The notes under the pieces: generated by a model | The model's database searches: none | What the model was told of the DNA's origin: nothing | Seen by the model: only the letters and a program-made list of their open reading frames with translations | Program-made: the position numbers and the translations under genes | Shown: positions 1 through 5,154 of the stretch, one piece after another | Numbering within the stretch: the first letter of the stretch is position 1 | Layout: each line of letters starts with the position of its first letter | Source of the DNA: Saprospiraceae bacterium | GTDB taxonomy: Bacteria; Bacteroidota; Bacteroidia; Chitinophagales; Saprospiraceae | Reading direction: 5' to 3' | NCBI GenBank assembly: GCA_016719855.1 | Contig: JADJYH010000072.1 | Coordinates: 1 to 11,509 of the forward strand | Length of the DNA: 11,509 nt

Positions 1-165
1 TTTATGCTGCCCTGCAACGTCATTGTGAGAGAAACGGCGGCAGGGGCAGTGGAGGTGTCAGCCGTGGACCCAGTGGCGTCCATGCAGGCCGTTCACAATG
101 AGTCGCTGGGGGAAGTGGCGACCTCGGTGCGAGAGAAACTGAGGCGGGTAGTGGAGCGGGTCTAA
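1..165 (+). CDS. DUF302 domain protein, 3' end (partial)
   Basis: Frame 1 is open from the first base to TAA at 163-165 and gives 54 residues. It begins FMLPCNVIVRE and continues with VSAVDPVASM, then a charged amphipathic C-terminal helix ending REKLRRVVERV. The LLPCNVxVRE and DPxxxM blocks are the conserved C-terminal half of the DUF302 family, small alpha/beta proteins of roughly 120-150 residues with no agreed biochemical role. The start and about the first 70-90 residues lie off the left edge. There is no lipobox or membrane segment in the visible part. Family assignment is from recalled motif similarity; function is unknown. Confidence 0.75.
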   Translation, partial: FMLPCNVIVRETAAGAVEVSAVDPVASMQAVHNESLGEVATSVREKLRRVVERV

Positions 166-169
166 TTGG

Positions 170-242
170 GAAAGCTCCGTTGGCGCAGCGCCTTCCTTCC
201 CAGGTTAAAAACGGCAACGCTGGTTACGGTCTCTGACCGGAT
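170..242 (+). repeat. Intergenic hairpin repeat, copy R1
   Basis: This lies just after the DUF302 stop. It shares with copies R2 and R3 a left box (CCGTTGGCGCAG at about 177-189) and a right box (AACGCTGGTT). The 21 bases at 221-241 are identical to 1056-1076 in R2. The core forms a hairpin: CGGTC (227-231), loop TCT, GACCG (235-239). It has the same orientation as the other copies. Likely a dispersed palindromic element; its mobility and function are unknown. Confidence 0.6.
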
Positions 243-395
243 GCCAGTATAATGCAAGCGATACCGTCAGGTTGTCTTCGTGTCGAGCGGCCCGTTTTTA
301 CAATGGAAAGGCAAGAGAAATGGGAGGAGTGGCATAATCCCGCCAACCACTAAGTGCGCGACGGGATGGCGGCTGAAAATCCCCTGTAAAACGCC

Positions 396-403
396 TATCT
401 TTG
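396..403 (+). promoter_or_regulatory. Candidate Bacteroidota -7 box (TATCTTTG)
   Basis: TATCTTTG matches the Bacteroidota -7 consensus TAnnTTTG exactly. It ends 4 bases before the ATG at 408, so transcription from it would start at or very near the start codon and give a leaderless or nearly leaderless mRNA. No good TTG-type -33 box is visible at the usual spacing, so this remains a candidate. Confidence 0.3.
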
Positions 404-407
404 CCAC

Positions 408-617
408 ATGGAACGCAATTATTTACAAAAACTCGACCGCAGCATCGTTACCATCGGTACGCTGGACCAAGACCCGTTGGAAGAGACCCGCTTCTGGCTT
501 TCAAAAACGCCAGAGGAACGATTGATAGCGCTAGAACTGCTTCGGATGCGCCTTGCCGGATATGATAATACTGTCCCCCGACTTCAAAGATTTTTTACGG
601 TTACTGAACGAGCATAA
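408..617 (+). CDS. Small protein paired with nucleotidyltransferase (possible antitoxin)
   Basis: A 69-aa soluble protein. Its recognisable part is FWLSKTPEERLIALELLRMRL (residues about 29-49), followed by PRLQRFFTV near the C-terminus. This resembles a recurrent family of 60-80-residue proteins with a K(S/T)PEERLxALExLR helix and a final RLQRVxxV, usually encoded immediately before a DUF6036/AbiEii-like nucleotidyltransferase. The frame is chosen over the overlapping frame at 280-525 because of this motif. Its 3' end overlaps the downstream gene by 56 bases, which suggests translational coupling. The arrangement looks like a toxin-antitoxin or cofactor pair, but activity is not shown by sequence. 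No Shine-Dalgarno is visible. Confidence 0.75.
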   Translation: MERNYLQKLDRSIVTIGTLDQDPLEETRFWLSKTPEERLIALELLRMRLAGYDNTVPRLQRFFTVTERA

Positions 618-1011
618 AGTAGCTTACCTGTTGGTGGGCGGTTACGCTGTTGCCCTGCATGGCTATGTACGTTACACCAGCGATATGGATATTTGGATAC
701 TCACCTCAGAGGAAAATGCAACAAAAGTGGTGGAGGTATTGAAGGATTTTGGCTTGCCACAGGCAGACCAATTGAAGGATGTGCTGTTGTTGGAAAAACG
801 GGTGATAGGCATGGGGATGCCGCCTTACAAAATTGAAGTGGTGACTACCATTGATGGGGTCGGTTTTGAGGAATGCTACCACAATCGTTTGACCGAGACT
901 TTTGATGGAATACCAGTTCCATACCTTTCATTGGAAGATTTGAGGAAAAACAAAAAGGCAAGCGGCAGGTACAAGGATTTGAATGATTTGCAGCACTTAC
1001 CGGAAGCATGA
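562..1011 (+). CDS. DUF6036/AbiEii-like nucleotidyltransferase
   Basis: A 149-aa protein with a nucleotidyltransferase-fold N-terminus. LLNEHKVAYLLVGGYAVALHG carries the GG motif at residues about 26-27, then RYTSDMDIWI gives the DxD metal-binding pair (about D41, D43). The C-terminal PVPYLSLEDLRKNKKASGRYKDLNDLQ is the typical helical end of this family. Such proteins are the likely NTP-transferring member of AbiE-like or MNT-like two-gene modules; the substrate here is unknown. An upstream in-frame TTG at 553 is possible, but ATG 562 gives the usual family start (a few residues before LSPDFKDFL). It overlaps the preceding 69-aa gene by 56 bases and forms an operon with it. It appears full length. 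Confidence 0.85.
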   Translation: MIILSPDFKDFLRLLNEHKVAYLLVGGYAVALHGYVRYTSDMDIWILTSEENATKVVEVLKDFGLPQADQLKDVLLLEKRVIGMGMPPYKIEVVTTIDGVGFEECYHNRLTETFDGIPVPYLSLEDLRKNKKASGRYKDLNDLQHLPEA

Positions 1012-1012
1012 A

Positions 1013-1111
1013 CCCCGCTGGCACTAGATTTTCCTTTTAAATAAAAAGCGGAACGTGGTTACGGTCTCTGACCGGACACCAATATCGGCACGTCTCATAT
1101 CTCCGACGTGC
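1013..1111 (+). repeat. Intergenic hairpin repeat, copy R2
   Basis: It follows the nucleotidyltransferase stop and so brackets that gene pair together with R1. It has the left box CCGCTGGCACTAG, then AACGTGGTT, then the 21 bases at 1056-1076 shared exactly with R1. Hairpin 1 is CGGTC-TCT-GACCG (1062-1074). Hairpin 2 is GCACGTC (1088-1094) with GACGTGC (1105-1111) and a 10-base loop. Could act as a terminator-like structure, but no T-tract follows. Confidence 0.6.
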
Positions 1112-1134
1112 GTAAACAAAACCACCATTCAATA

Positions 1135-1236
1135 ATGAAAACTCAAAAATACGCTGTCAACCAGCACCTCATCCAAATCCTGCGCTCGGGAGTTTACAGT
1201 CAGTGTGAGCTAGGCACCAATGTCACGCCTTCCTAG
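1135..1236 (+). pseudogene. DUF262 (GmrSD-type) gene remnant 1, N-terminal 19 codons
   Basis: ATG 1135 opens a 33-codon frame starting MKTQKYAVNQHLIQILRSG. This is the characteristic N-terminus of DUF262 proteins (MKxxKYSVNQHxIxxLLSWVKSGEIAIPEIQRPFVW), the domain of GmrS and many phage-defence and restriction proteins. After residue 19 the similarity stops and the frame ends at TAG 1234-1236. Codons 7-18 (1153-1188) are repeated at 1864-1899 with 33 of 36 bases identical. Non-functional fragment. Confidence 0.65.
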
Positions 1237-1528
1237 ATTTCCACATGTCGGGATGCCGTTTGTCGTGCAGGATGGCAAAGACCAGTACATCAGGTTGGGA
1301 TTCCTCGAAAACGTAAAAGACCTTGTAGGGGAACTGTTTCAGTACGGCACAACGGCGGTTTTGATAGAGTAATTGAAAGGAAGCAGGAAAGTTCTCTATT
1401 TGTTCCAATGTCTCGGAGAGGCGATAGGAAAAATCAAAGCCCAATCCCTTTTGCTGAGCTTAATACCAGGCTACTGCTTCGTCATAATCTTGAATGGCCT
1501 CGTTGGATAGCAGAACGGAGTAGCTCAT
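1223..1528 (-). pseudogene. RelE/ParE-family toxin, broken by an in-frame stop
   Basis: ATG at 1528 starts MSYSVLLSNEAIQDYDEAVAWY, then TAA (plus-strand 1460-1462, codon 23). The same frame continues AQQKGLGFDFSYRLSETLEQI and ends ILHDKRHPDMWKSRKA at 1223. Read through, this is a complete 101-codon RelE/ParE toxin: the early AWY segment, the KQFPYKVFYVFEE strand and the C-terminal H-x-KRHPxxW motif are all present. In this family AWYE is usual at the break, so a GAA-to-TAA change is the simplest explanation. The ATG overlaps the antitoxin stop by 4 bases (ATGA), a classic coupled TA layout. Re-initiation at TTG 1444 would give a 73-residue fragment lacking the N-terminal helix, unlikely to be active. 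Confidence 0.85.
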
Positions 1529-1797
1529 TGTGGCAGGTTGTGCTTCTCATGGATTTTCTTTCGTGCTTCCCGCCAGTTTACCTGCTTGTCGGGGTGGGTC
1601 TTGGCTTCTGTAATCCGCTGTTCCAAGAATTCCTTGCCTTCTGCTGTTAGTTCATGTTTTTTGAAAAACTGCAAGTCGGTAGCACTTTCACCATGTACTT
1701 GGTAGGTGTTGAACAAAAAATCAACATACAGGAACAGGTGTTCTTGTACGTCTTTTGGTAAATGCTGGATTTTGTCAAGGACATCGTTTGCGGTCAT
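1525..1797 (-). CDS. Antitoxin of RelE/ParE-type module (DUF2281-like)
   Basis: A 90-aa protein from ATG 1797 (MTANDVLDKIQHLPKDVQEHLFLYVDFLF...). An upstream in-frame ATG at 1818 would add MNQNHWP, but the inner start matches the usual MTxxEVLxKIxxLPxxxQ opening of small DUF2281/addiction-module antitoxins. The N-terminal part is the helical segment; the C-terminal half (LTAEGKEFLEQRITEAKTHP...) is charged and probably wraps the toxin. Its TGA overlaps the toxin ATG by 4 bases. With the toxin carrying a premature stop, this antitoxin may be an orphan. DNA binding and autoregulation are expected for the family but no clear operator is visible. Confidence 0.75.
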   Translation of the reverse strand: MTANDVLDKIQHLPKDVQEHLFLYVDFLFNTYQVHGESATDLQFFKKHELTAEGKEFLEQRITEAKTHPDKQVNWREARKKIHEKHNLPQ

Positions 1798-1863
1798 TGG
1801 CCAATGATTTTGATTCAAGCAAAGTTAGTCGGTAGTTGCTGGGTTTCCAAACCTTAGCAAGCT

Positions 1864-1950
1864 GCCGTCAGCCAGCACCGCATCCAAATCCTGCGCTCGT
1901 GGGTGCGCAGCGGAGAAATCGCCATCCCGGAAATCCAGCGGCCTTTCGTT
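1864..1950 (+). pseudogene. DUF262 (GmrSD-type) gene remnant 2
   Basis: In the frame of 1864 the sequence reads AVSQHRIQILRSWVRSGEIA and continues IPEIQRPFV, about 29 residues that match the DUF262 N-terminal signature including the GEIAIPEIQRPFV box. It has no start codon: the frame is stopped at TAG 1855-1857, and it runs into TAA at 1969 after leaving homology. It overlaps remnant 1 by 12 codons and extends it by 17. Either two decayed copies or one gene duplicated and split around the TA operon. Confidence 0.7.
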
Positions 1951-1990
1951 ACCGTGCGTAATACCAAGTAATGCCCATTTCGTGCTTTCC

Positions 1991-2130
1991 CGAAAACTCC
2001 CGCTGGCGCAGGGTCTTCCCAATAACGCTGGTTCAATTTCTTCAGACTTGAACCTGGTATCAGCCTGTTCCTGACAGGCGTGTGTTCGGCATTCGGCTTG
2101 CTTTCGTCGGAGACGAAATGATAGGAGGAA
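1991..2130 (+). repeat. Intergenic hairpin repeat, copy R3
   Basis: It has the left box CCCGCTGGCGCAG and then AACGCTGGTT, as in R1. From about 2029 to 2129 it is a longer form shared with R4. Hairpins: GGTTCAA/TTGAACC (2030-2036 with 2048-2054); GCCTGTT-CCT-GACAGGC (2063-2079, one T-G pair); TTTCGTC-GGA-GACGAAA (2102-2118). The 24 bases 2106-2129 are identical to 2868-2891. No gene is apparent across 1972-2255; the reverse-strand frames there have no recognisable motifs. Confidence 0.65.
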
Positions 2131-2177
2131 CAAGTCGTGAGACTTATTCCAGCGGGAGATAGACAAGGTCGGGTTTG

Positions 2178-2210
2178 AGATTTGACAAATTTTATAAATT
2201 TGTCAAATCT
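2178..2210. repeat. Perfect 15-bp palindrome with 3-bp centre
   Basis: AGATTTGACAAATTT, spacer TAT, then the exact reverse complement AAATTTGTCAAATCT. A second, smaller hairpin follows at 2215-2233 (GCGTTG, 7-base loop, CAACGC). Both lie 20-80 bases upstream of the SnoaL-like gene. The perfect symmetry suits either an RNA hairpin or an operator; I cannot tell which. No T-tract follows on the plus strand. Confidence 0.7.
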
Positions 2211-2255
2211 TACAGCGTTGCATAATTCAACGCAATCGAACAAACAAAGCCGAAC

Positions 2256-2786
2256 ATGCAATTCCGAACATTCATCATTATATCATCAACTTGTCTTTTA
2301 GGGCTGGTTGGTTCTAACTGCAAAACGACTAATAAGACAATGAAGACGCAAACCAAGGTTCAAGAAACGACGGTCACGGTCGAAACTTTAAAGGAAATCC
2401 TTGGAGCATTCAATCGGCATGACCTTGATGCTATCATGGAATTTTTTTCCGAAGATTGTTCTTTTGATTTTCCAAGAGGCCCCGAACCCTGGGGACAGCG
2501 TTTCATGGGTAAAGCACAGGTGCGAGAGGCGCTGGCGGGTCGTTTCAAAGTTATTCCGGATGTTCACTACGGCGAAGACCTTCATTGGGTGTCGGGTGAT
2601 AAAGGCGTATCGGAATGGACGCTGACCGGAACAACGACTTCAGGGGTTAGCGTAAAAGTGCGGGGTTGTGACCTTTGGGAGTTTCGGACGGGAAAGTCAT
2701 CCGAAAAGATTCCTACTGGAAAATTGTCGAACGCTGAGTACGATAATAGACTTGTCGGCACAAGGTCTTCCAAAAAATTAATGTAA
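2256..2786 (+). CDS. Secreted NTF2/SnoaL-like protein, C-terminus frameshifted
   Basis: ATG 2256 starts MQFRTFIIISSTCLLGLVGSNC, a signal peptide with a possible but atypical lipobox (N at -1 before Cys22). Residues about 42-144 are an NTF2/SnoaL-like cone fold (LGAFNRHDLDAIMEFFSEDC, FMGKAQVREAL, WTLTGTTTSGVSVKVRGCDLWEF), a fold that binds small molecules or is catalytic in polyketide and steroid enzymes. After R144 (2685-2687) the frame reads a low-similarity 32-residue tail to TAA 2784-2786. The other frame reads DGKVIRKDSYWKIVER then TGA at 2735-2737, exactly the usual family ending. One missing G (CGG-GAC read as CGG-AC) explains this; restored length is 160 aa. Substrate unknown. Confidence 0.75.
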   Translation: MQFRTFIIISSTCLLGLVGSNCKTTNKTMKTQTKVQETTVTVETLKEILGAFNRHDLDAIMEFFSEDCSFDFPRGPEPWGQRFMGKAQVREALAGRFKVIPDVHYGEDLHWVSGDKGVSEWTLTGTTTSGVSVKVRGCDLWEFRTGKSSEKIPTGKLSNAEYDNRLVGTRSSKKLM

Positions 2787-2789
2787 AGG

Positions 2790-2892
2790 CCGGTTCATAG
2801 TCTTCAAACTTGAACCGGGTACCAGCCTGTCTCTGACAGGCGTATGTTTGCCATTCGGCTTACTTTAGTCGGAGACGAAATGATAGGAGGAG
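2790..2892 (+). repeat. Intergenic hairpin repeat, copy R4
   Basis: It starts just after the SnoaL-like stop and parallels R3 over about 95 bases. Hairpins: CCGGTTCA (2790-2797) with TGAACCGG (2811-2818); GCCTGTC-TCT-GACAGGC (2825-2841); and a decayed third stem TTTAGTC-GGA-GACGAAA around 2864-2880, where R3 has the perfect version. The 24-base block 2868-2891 is identical to R3. R3 and R4 flank the SnoaL-like gene in direct orientation. Confidence 0.65.
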
Positions 2893-2894
2893 AG

Positions 2895-2935
2895 GGTCGC
2901 CTGTGGTGCGCAACGCTCGGCTACGGCAGGCGACC
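2895..2935 (+). terminator. Long-stem hairpin, possible terminator
   Basis: GGTCGCCTG (2895-2903) pairs exactly with CAGGCGACC (2927-2935) around a 23-base loop, followed by TTTCA. It sits between R4 and the sigma-like gene. The stem is strong but the T-tract is short, so termination is plausible rather than shown. Confidence 0.4.
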
Positions 2936-2957
2936 TTTCATGCCTTTCGAATGGTGG

Positions 2958-2988
2958 TTGTGACTGAATTTTAATTTCCCTACTTTCG
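2958..2988 (+). promoter_or_regulatory. Candidate promoter of the sigma-like gene
   Basis: TTG (2958-2960), 20 bases, then TACTTTCG (2981-2988), one mismatch from the Bacteroidota -7 consensus TAnnTTTG. It lies 44 bases before the proposed start at 3033 in the only sizeable gap upstream. Pattern match only. Confidence 0.3.
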
Positions 2989-3032
2989 TCTAGCCAAACC
3001 GCATTTAGCTGTTACCTCAATACTACCACTTC

Positions 3033-4337
3033 TTGAAAAAGCAGCACCTTTCCTTCACTGCGCTGTCCCACCTCACGGGCCAGCACGAAGCCCGGCAACT
3101 GTTGGCTGCGCTCATCCGCATCGTTGGGCTTCACCGGCTTGGGCTGGCGCTGGAGCTGGTGGCCACTACCTTCGAAGAGGCTGCCAAGCAGCCTTGGTTC
3201 CGCATCCCCTCCAACCCGATGACCTACCTGTTGGCCATTGCGCAGCAAAAAACGCTGGAAGCTGTACGCCTGCAAAACCTGACGGGTCGCCTGTCGAGGG
3301 AAGTGAACTTCGCCGTGGAGACGGGGAAGCCGTTGGAGGATATTTTCCAAGCCATTTTTGAGGAAAAAACATTGGAGGACAACCGACTGGCGCTGCTTTT
3401 CGCCTGCTGCCACCCGTCGCTGCCACTACGGCTGCGCATGGCCTTGTTGCTCAAGGCCAACTTTACTTTCTCCGAAAAAGACATTCAACACTTTCGGCAC
3501 TCAGTTGACCTGGCGCTGCTGAAAGAACTCGATACCGCCCCCGACCTGATCTTGCAGCATGGGGTGCAGAGCGGTGTGCCATCGCCGGGGCAGTTCCCAC
3601 CACGGCTTTCGGCGGTACAGGAAACCATTTGGGCGCTGTTCATGGAGGGGTACGAGCATAGCGAACTAACCATTTTTGCTCGGCGGTCGTTCTGCGACAC
3701 GGCCTTTCAGATGGGTTGCCTGCTGCTGGCACATCCGGCGACGGAACTGCCCTCGACCTATGCGCTGATGTCATCGCTGTGCTTGTTTGCCGCTCGTTTC
3801 GACCCACGGCGGGGCAGGCCACCCTCGTTCGTGTTCTTGGATGAAAAAAACCGGGCGAAATGGAATCCACAGCTCATTGACCGGGGCGTGGCCTACTTCG
3901 AAAAGGCTGGCGACCCCCACCAAACCGACGAGTACCACCTGTTGGCCCGTGTGCTGATGGAGCATACGCTGGCGCCACACCCCCGCTTCACCAATTGGGA
4001 ACGGATACTGGAATTCCTGCAAATGCTGCTGGACGAAAGGCCCACCTACCACAACCACCTCTGCTACGCTTACGCACTGGCCAAAACCCACCAGCCGGAA
4101 ATGGCCATCCAACACCTGTACACCGTGCCCACCTTCGCCGACCACCTGCCCGAGGACTGGCTCACGAATGCCCTCATGGGCGATTTTTACCGACAAGCGA
4201 AGAACCTGCGGGAATGTGCCCGCTACTACCAAGTTGCGCAGCAAAAAGCACCGAGCACTGGGCTTAAAAAGCTGATTCATAGGAAGATGCTGGCGCTTAC
4301 GTCGGGGAAGGGTGGGAAGAAGAAAAAGAAATGGTGA
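3033..4337 (+). CDS. Sigma-70-like protein with DUF6596 and TPR extension (degenerate ECF type)
   Basis: A 434-aa protein laid out like the ECF sigma factors with a C-terminal DUF6596/TPR extension (ECF42 type). Region 2 lies at about 20-80, the CCHP signature at 125-128, region 4 at about 133-175, DUF6596 at about 190-300 (RLSAVQETIWALFMEGY, FAARFDPRRG, FLDEKNRAKWNPQLIDRG), TPR-like helices at about 300-420, and a Lys-rich tail KGGKKKKKW. CCHP-to-EGY spacing is as in canonical members. However, the usual basic stretch of region 2.4 (WLLTTARRRAIDRLRR-like) is YLLAIAQQKTLEAVRLQ, and the recognition helix (QRLVRAKRK-like) is VDLALLKELDTAP, so promoter contacts look lost. The start is uncertain: 3033 is TTG, with no ATG between it and the stop at 3006-3008. 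No YCII/DGPF partner gene is adjacent. Confidence 0.8.
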   Translation: MKKQHLSFTALSHLTGQHEARQLLAALIRIVGLHRLGLALELVATTFEEAAKQPWFRIPSNPMTYLLAIAQQKTLEAVRLQNLTGRLSREVNFAVETGKPLEDIFQAIFEEKTLEDNRLALLFACCHPSLPLRLRMALLLKANFTFSEKDIQHFRHSVDLALLKELDTAPDLILQHGVQSGVPSPGQFPPRLSAVQETIWALFMEGYEHSELTIFARRSFCDTAFQMGCLLLAHPATELPSTYALMSSLCLFAARFDPRRGRPPSFVFLDEKNRAKWNPQLIDRGVAYFEKAGDPHQTDEYHLLARVLMEHTLAPHPRFTNWERILEFLQMLLDERPTYHNHLCYAYALAKTHQPEMAIQHLYTVPTFADHLPEDWLTNALMGDFYRQAKNLRECARYYQVAQQKAPSTGLKKLIHRKMLALTSGKGGKKKKKW

Positions 4338-4437
4338 GGGGTGTCAAAAATCGTTCGGGCTGCGTTGGTTGTTTTGAGCTATGCTGGTGATTGCGGGGAA
4401 TTTCTATAAATTTGTTCCTACTAACAATGTGTCAAGT

Positions 4438-4749
4438 ATGAAAAGTGCAAGCGCAAGGCAATTGGACAAAAAGCAGATTCTCACTATACTGCGTCAGCAT
4501 CAAGGTGCATTGCAAGCCATGGGCGTCGAAAAGATTGCCTTGTTCGGCTCTTATGCCCGTGGCACAGCTCGGCACGGCAGTGACGTGGACTTGCTCGTGG
4601 AACTGAAAGAACCCAAATACTTGGTTTTGCTCCAAGTAACTGACTACCTAACCGAACTGCTCGGTTGTAAAGTTGACCTTGTGCGCAAAGGGCCCCACCT
4701 TAAAGCCCGATTTTTGGAAGCCGTAAAAAAAGACCTCGCCTATGTCTGA
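4438..4749 (+). CDS. mntA: MntA-type antitoxin nucleotidyltransferase (type VII TA)
   Basis: A 103-aa minimal nucleotidyltransferase. FGSYARGTARHGSDVDLLV contains the GSx10DxD signature (G37, S38, D49, D51) and KVDLV supplies the third carboxylate (D80). Known MntA proteins transfer AMP to the catalytic-site tyrosine of the HEPN toxin HepT and so neutralise it. ATG 4438 is chosen over ATG 4381 because it gives the usual MntA length; the extra 19 residues (MLVIAGNFYKFVPTNNVSS) have no family counterpart. It overlaps the hepT start by 8 bases (4742-4749). All catalytic residues are present. Confidence 0.88.
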   Translation: MKSASARQLDKKQILTILRQHQGALQAMGVEKIALFGSYARGTARHGSDVDLLVELKEPKYLVLLQVTDYLTELLGCKVDLVRKGPHLKARFLEAVKKDLAYV

Positions 4750-5088
4750 CATCCTTCGGAAACGGCTGGAAACAATTCAGAAGCACTCGAACTTATTGAG
4801 CGCCGAATGGCCAATATTCAGAAGGCTGACGATTTCGTTGACACAGAAGCAGGACAACTCATCATGGACGCCATTGCCATTCGTCTTCAGGTTATTGGTG
4901 AAACGACCAAGAAAATAGACCTGCAGTTCCCAGATTTCCTGCCCGCTATCGGCATTGACCCAAAACCTATCATTCGTTTTCGGGACTTCATTTCCCATCA
5001 TTACGATGAAGCTGATTATGAAGTACTATACGAAATCTGCACCAAGCACCTGCCCGCTTTGAAAGAGAAATTGGATAGGGGAACTTGA
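4742..5088 (+). pseudogene. hepT: HepT-type HEPN toxin, frame broken near codon 13
   Basis: ATG 4742 begins MSDILRKRLETIQ. The family-like continuation EALELIERRMANIQKADDF is in the next frame, starting GAA at 4780. Inserting one A (CAG to CAA-G, 4778-4780) joins them into a 115-aa HepT, its usual size. The body keeps the HEPN RNase motif Rx4HxY as R-DFIS-H-H-Y (R81, H86, Y88 after joining) and the IAIRLQVIGE helix. Without correction the only start is ATG 4807, giving a 93-aa protein without helix 1. HepT toxins are RNases held off by MntA-mediated AMPylation of the Tyr. Either a decayed toxin or a sequencing indel. Confidence 0.85.
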
Positions 5089-5154
5089 TAGACTGAAGCT
5101 ACATTGTGACGTAGGCATTGAAGACGTGAATGAGTGAATGACGTTCCAACCTGA

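Noticed and set aside
252..353. 33-codon frame from ATG 252 ending WHNPANH
   Set aside because: It could be a gene tail or a small protein, but no similarity is recognised and no start signal is visible.
280..525. 81-codon frame starting at GTG upstream of the nucleotidyltransferase
   Set aside because: It overlaps the 69-aa frame at 408, which carries the family motif; this one has no recognisable content.
1825..2261. Two reverse-strand frames of 113 and 135 codons
   Set aside because: They are antisense to the DUF262 remnant and repeat R3; the compositions look non-coding and no domain is recognisable.
170..2892. Integron attC-type cassette array
   Set aside because: Layout is suggestive, but no GTTRRRY core pairs were found and no integrase is present, so an integron is not claimed.
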